A DNA stretch of 64,000 bases from Paulinella micropora (taxonomy: Eukaryota > Cercozoa > Imbricatea > Euglyphida): the NCBI GenBank assembly GCA_009731375.1, contig BJOX01000014.1, forward strand, positions 730,465-794,464, given 5' to 3'. Below the pieces are notes generated by a model. It was not told the origin of the DNA. It saw only the letters and a program-made list of their open reading frames with translations, and did not search any database. Below are positions 59,667 through 64,000 of the stretch, in pieces (position 1 is the stretch's first letter; every line of letters starts with the position of its first letter). A program made the translations under genes and the position numbers.

Positions 59667-61682
59667 TTAATAGGAGGCCAGTTCCTGGAACTGCTTCTCC
59701 ATCTCAGAGGCAACCTGGTCAAGCTGCTTTTTCAGTTCCTAAACATACATACAAGCATACGTTTGCAACTGGAAAATATCAAAGGCCTACAGATAGGTAG
59801 ATAATTTACCACATCGCCCAAGGTAGGGTCGATGAACTTCATCTTGGTGACGTGATCGTATGATTTCTTGCAGTTGGTTCTAATACGAGCCCAGGTCATC
59901 TTCTTCTCCTGAAGATAGAGATAGATAGATACAGATGTACTTGCGTGTGAATTCCACACATCCCCCATCAAGCGAGAACATGTATATATGTATGCAGGCA
60001 TGTGGTGTGCAAGCATGCATGTATGTATGTAATCAAAGAGACCGTCTGGCCGAAACAGCCTTAATATCGAGATCGAACAAGTATGTTTATAAATAGCGAG
60101 GTCGAACAAGAATGTATATAATGTATGTAATCAAAGACAGCCCTCTTGGCGAGGTCGAATAAGTATGTATGTATGTATATTTGTGTACGTATGTATGGGG
60201 GGGGGGGGGGGGGGGGGAAAAAAAAAAANNNNNNNNNNTCGAAGAACATAATCGTGTTGTCTAACACACACACATATACATAGACATATTGCATATTAGA
60301 CATACTACATATACATATTCCTTACGAAGCATGCCGGCATACTCGACCAGGGGGCAATTGAAATCGAAGTAGATAGAAGACAGATAGATAGAAGTCTTAA
60401 GAAGCATGCCGGAACACTTGACCAGGGGGAAGGTGAAATCGAAGTGCAGAGATAGATGGATAGACAGATAGATAGTCTTAAGCATGCCGGCACACTTGAC
60501 CAGGGGGCAGGTGAAACCGAAGTAGAGGTAGATAGACATTAAGATGGATAGATAGACATATAGATAGATAGATATTCTTACGAAGCATGCCGGCACACTT
60601 GACCAGGGGGCAGGTGAAATCGAAGGTGGAGAAGGCGTTTTGCTACACCACAAGCAACCAAATACCTGCGTGCGAGAAGAAAACGAAAAAGAGAAGAGGG
60701 GGGGGGGGGGGGGGGGAGGGAGGGGGGGGGGGGGGGAGAGAGAGAGAGNNNNNNNNNNGTCCTTACCTACAAATAGCGCATGTGAGATATACACATACAT
60801 ACGTACATACATTCATACACGTCAAACAAACGCAGAGCGCCAGAAGGTGTACGTGCATGTGTGTGTGTGAGAGGGAGAGAGAGAGCTAGCTGACCGACTA
60901 GCTGCACGATTTCTTGCAGTGACTTCTCATCCTGCAGGATCTTCTTGGCCATGGCGATGTCCACCAGGAACTGCGGTTGGGACTCTTTGTAGTAGTCCTT
61001 CAGCACACGGTCATACTTGGAGAACGAGATGTTCCAGTTGACGGCAGGGAAGTGCTTCTTCTGAGCAAGTTTCTTGTCCAATCCCCAGAAGACTTGCACG
61101 ATGGCCAGAGTAGACGCTGTGACGGGGTCTGAGAAGTCACCACCAGGGGGGGACACGGCACCCACGATGGTGACGGAGCCCTCACGCTCCGGGGTGCCCA
61201 GGCACTTGACCACACCAGCGCGTTCGTAGAAGAAGGCCAGACGGGTACCCAGGTAGGCAGGGTAACCGGCATCACCAGGCATCTCACCCAGACGACCGGA
61301 AATTTCACGCAAAGCCTCAGCCCTAAGAACGGTTTTGCATATAAGTAGATAAATAGGTATAGGCAGAGGTAGGTGGGCACACTAGGTAGTAGGTAGATAC
61401 TTAGGTGGATGATAGATAGATAGATGGACATGGGTACTTATGTATATCATGTCTGACCAGCGGGACGTTGAGTCAGCCATGAGGGCAACGTCGTAGCCCA
61501 TGTCACGGAAGTACTCCGCCAGAGTGATACCAGTGTAAATGGAGGCCTGAACATGGCAGCCAGACAGCAATGATAAATATTAACGAAATAAAGGGAAAAA
61601 TACTCCCCCTCCGCCCGCCCCAAATTAAACCTTTCTTACGGTAAACAACCCTAATTAAACCTTTCTTACGGTTATATATATG

Positions 61683-61713
<31 letters not shown>

Positions 61714-63573
61714 ATACATATATGTAGAACAAGTGAAGATTACCTCACGAGCAGCCACAGGCATGTTTGATGTGTTGGCCACCAGTGTTGTCCGTTGCAT
61801 AATAGGAATTTCCTCATTGCCGACTGTCAAACAGAGAAACAGTCATGAGGAATCTCCTCAACGACCAGTCAGACGAGCGGCGAAGATAGCAATTTCGCTT
61901 TGTTTGCGGTAACAAGACAGCGAAACTTTCGCGGGATTTGCGGTGATTACGGAAATAGAAATATGGACAAGTAAACAAGTTACACATGTACCTTTGGTTG
62001 TCAGTTCTGGGAACTCCGCCAACACTTCCGCCATTTCGTTACCTAATATTTGAAACACAACCATATCGTTCCAGACGATCCGACTTTGCCACAATATATA
62101 CTGCAAAATTAGGCAAAATTTTCAACGGAAAGCGGTAAAATTTTTGGCTCATTCTAACGCATGATCGTTTACCGCGCTCCCCGCAACCGACGTAGATAAT
62201 GGCCTGAGCGTTGGAGTGCTTGGACAGAGCCTGGGAAATGCAGGTCTTTCCGCAACCGAAGGCTCCGGGAATGGCACAGGTTCCACCTGCAAACAATCAA
62301 AGCGACATGCCCCTGCAACTCTCTTCCGCTTTTGCAAGATTATTATGTTAGGTCATATTTTGTTTTGTATGTATTTTACGTATGGTATGTATACTTTTTA
62401 CCCAAAGTAGAAGGAAAGAGGGAGTCCAACACACGCTGGCCAGTCAAGAGAGGCTTAGAGTTGGGCAGTTTATCCTATACATACATACATACATATACAC
62501 ACATAAATATACTCATACATTCAATACATTTAGTACATACATACATGCAGTGTGGCAAGCGAAGCAACAGAACATCATCATGCCTCGCTTCTTTTCCACT
62601 TTCATATCGACATACACACAACATACATACATGCATACATACATACGTTACGTGCATACATTAAATACATAACACGCATACTAACCGTGTACGGACGCGG
62701 TTTGCGCACAGGCCAATAGTGCGAAAGCCCCACGGTGGCGGTCTGCTGAGGGTTTGACGGGTTCTCAAGCACCTACAACACATGGACACCCTGTTAACTG
62801 ATTTGGTGGCTGCCTGATGCGTTCACATCTGAGCACTTTGATCTCAACCTTCTCTGTCAATAGTTATGCACGATGATTTATGACGACAGTAAGAAAGCTC
62901 ACGACAAAGGCTTTCAAATGAAATACTCAGAATGGTCGTATTTACTTGTCGACTGAGAAGCATATTCAAAGTTGGGTGATTTTCAACGTTGCGTGGGAGA
63001 CCATGATCACGTCGTCCAGAGTGTATTCACCGTTTTTGACAATAGATTGCACACGGCCGCTCATGTCAGGAGGCACCATGATCTTAAGACGGATAAGCCT
63101 GTACACGCTCAACCATGAGTATTCTGAGGAAAAGACGCTTGATTTACTTGTTGGCCGGGTCTAGAACCTCGCCAATGATCACACCACCGGACACCAGATC
63201 TCCAGGCTACATACAGCAGGGAAGGATTATAATATGGCAAGCTTCAACAAGTGACGTACCGTAATTTGTGTGTTGGGTCTGAAAGACCACTTCTTCTCGT
63301 GGTCCAGAGAGTTGACGCTGACACCGCGCGGCACGAACACGGTACCCGTCATGTTAGCGATGGTCTAACAAATATAGAATGGTGCGACTAGAGAATGTGA
63401 AAGTTCAGATAAACCTCCAGGGGGCGTTGAATACCGTCAAAGATGTTGTTCAGAATTCCAGGACCCAACTGCAAATTTTTCACAATGAGATAGAAGAAAT
63501 GAGATGCGCGCAAATACCTCCACTTGCAGAGGTGCTCCAGTGCGCTTGACAGGGTCACCCACGGTGAGACCAG
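59667..63573 (-). CDS. ATP6V1A: V-type ATPase catalytic subunit A (5' end beyond window)
   Basis: Subunit A hydrolyses ATP in the V1 sector that drives proton pumping into vacuoles and endosomes. Exons with matching phases: 63518-63573, 63415-63468, 63260-63364, 63148-63206, 63002-63098, 62686-62772, 62402-62474, 62173-62286, 61992-62042, 61744-61823, 61458-61546, 60895-61322, 60582-60642, 59810-59908, 59667-59738. Landmarks are [12 protein letters not shown], the Walker A loop [52 protein letters not shown] and [12 protein letters not shown]. The last exon ends QFQELASY then TAA. The N-terminal exons lie past 64000. A segment between EIVQLVG and FTCPLVK is not found, probably lost in the gap at 60749-60758, and the exon before 59810-59908 is unclear. 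The small introns (one of 49 bp) contrast with the kinase gene. Confidence 0.93.
60030..60170 (-). repeat. Repeated fragments of a V-ATPase exon (LFDLxxxAV)
   Basis: Three related fragments near 60060-60083, 60088-60112 and 60140-60170 read TTCGA(C/T)CTCG on the minus strand. Two are followed by AGGGCTGT or AGGCTGT and then TCTTTGATTAC. In frame they give LFDLAKRAV or LFDLDIKAV, like the segment of subunit A after GML. I found no good acceptor for any copy. Confidence 0.5.
60195..60238. other. Poly-G / poly-A run and assembly gap
   Basis: A G-run, an A-run and ten N (60229-60238) within the V-ATPase gene. Confidence 0.9.
60326..60642 (-). repeat. Four tandem copies of a V-ATPase exon 3' end
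   Basis: The exon 60582-60642 ([24 protein letters not shown] donor) has three degraded copies at 60481-60522, 60401-60444 and 60326-60369, each about 44 bp, separated by GATA repeats. The copy at 60326 keeps a GTAAGG donor; the two middle copies have lost it. None keeps the acceptor of the full exon. Confidence 0.8.
60698..60758. other. Poly-G run and assembly gap
   Basis: Two G-runs, a GA tract and ten N (60749-60758), within the intron where a V-ATPase exon of about 30 codons is missing. Confidence 0.9.
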
Positions 63574-64000
63574 CTAAATTTGACAGAAAGAAATTAAACT
63601 GGGATTGTGAAAGCAAACACACAAACTGCAACAACTAACGCAAGAACAACAGGGCCGAAAAATAACAAAAGCCACCAAAAAAAACTTTGAAAATATGGAA
63701 CGGAACTGTGAACGAAAGCGATAAGTGTGCACATATCTAACAAAGAAAGCAACGAAAAGTGAACAAAACAAACACAAAGACTTTCCATGCATAGCAATCA
63801 CGACAAGTGTCTTTATTTTCCATTATTACAACATACTTTCACGCTAAACACGCAAAATGCGCCAAAAGGATCTCAACCACAGAAATGCTTATGATACACC
63901 AAAGCCCCAAGGCAAAATGCAAAGCAACGATGTTTGAGAAACGTCTTGCTGGTCTCAATATGAAAAGAAACACAAATTAAGCTCGCATAGCGAAAAGGGC
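63574..64000. other. Intron of V-ATPase gene at window edge
   Basis: About 430 AT-rich bases beyond the first recognised V-ATPase exon. No exon with good splice sites or similarity to the subunit A N-terminus is seen. Confidence 0.5.

Overview
The window is nuclear DNA of a microbial eukaryote. The genes are split by spliceosomal introns (mostly GT-AG, 49 to about 2,000 bp), there are no bacterial operons or Shine-Dalgarno sites, and GATA/TATC, ACATAT, TACA, TTC and GA microsatellites fill introns and spacers. A cytoplasmic dynein heavy chain argues against red algae and land plants. The kinase family (HGD and DFD motifs, ankyrin repeats before it, a TIR-like start after it) looks to me like large kinase families of algae such as stramenopiles; that placement is a tentative inference. 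Eleven runs of N, most beside homopolymers or dinucleotide runs, mark this as a gapped draft scaffold.

Layout. (1) 1-13.4 kb, minus strand: one long ankyrin-kinase-TIR-like gene, read here as 14 phase-consistent exons totalling 566 codons. Its introns hold almost all the microsatellites, an octamer array at 3.9-5.1 kb and a fold-back repeat at 10.9-12.2 kb; its 3' end lies beyond position 1. (2) 14.2-16.0 kb, minus: a two-exon WD40 protein of 359 residues, followed upstream by a lone acidic C-terminal exon. (3) 19.2-24.5 kb, plus: the tail of a cytoplasmic dynein-1 heavy chain; no motor domain follows. (4) 25.4-38.1 kb: a 12.7-kb LTR element with almost identical 850-bp direct repeats. Its minus-strand Gag, protease and RT/RNase H-like frames are broken by single stops, its RT core is deleted and no integrase was found. 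(5) 39.3-48.1 kb: a damaged plus-strand gene of unknown family, a convergent minus-strand SET-domain and zinc-finger gene region, a duplicated 255-bp repeat carrying a hairpin, and a GC-rich gene for a protein with repeated CxxC motifs. (6) 48.3-59.0 kb: a complete, young Ty3/gypsy element with LTRs, 4-bp target duplication, primer site, gag, pol and polypurine tract; gag and pol share one frame and are separated by one UGA. (7) 59.7-63.6 kb, minus: the V-type ATPase catalytic subunit A gene in at least 14 exons, with fragments of two 3' exons locally multiplied; its 5' end lies beyond position 64000.

The cellular genes do not form a pathway: they are a signalling kinase, a WD40 scaffold, a dynein motor subunit, a proton pump subunit and a probable lysine methyltransferase. 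The observations most worth pursuing are the ankyrin-kinase-TIR-like fusion with a microsatellite GC-AG intron, the recently moved but catalytically dead LTR element, the in-frame gag-UGA-pol arrangement, the CxxC-array protein, and the exon-fragment arrays in the V-ATPase gene.
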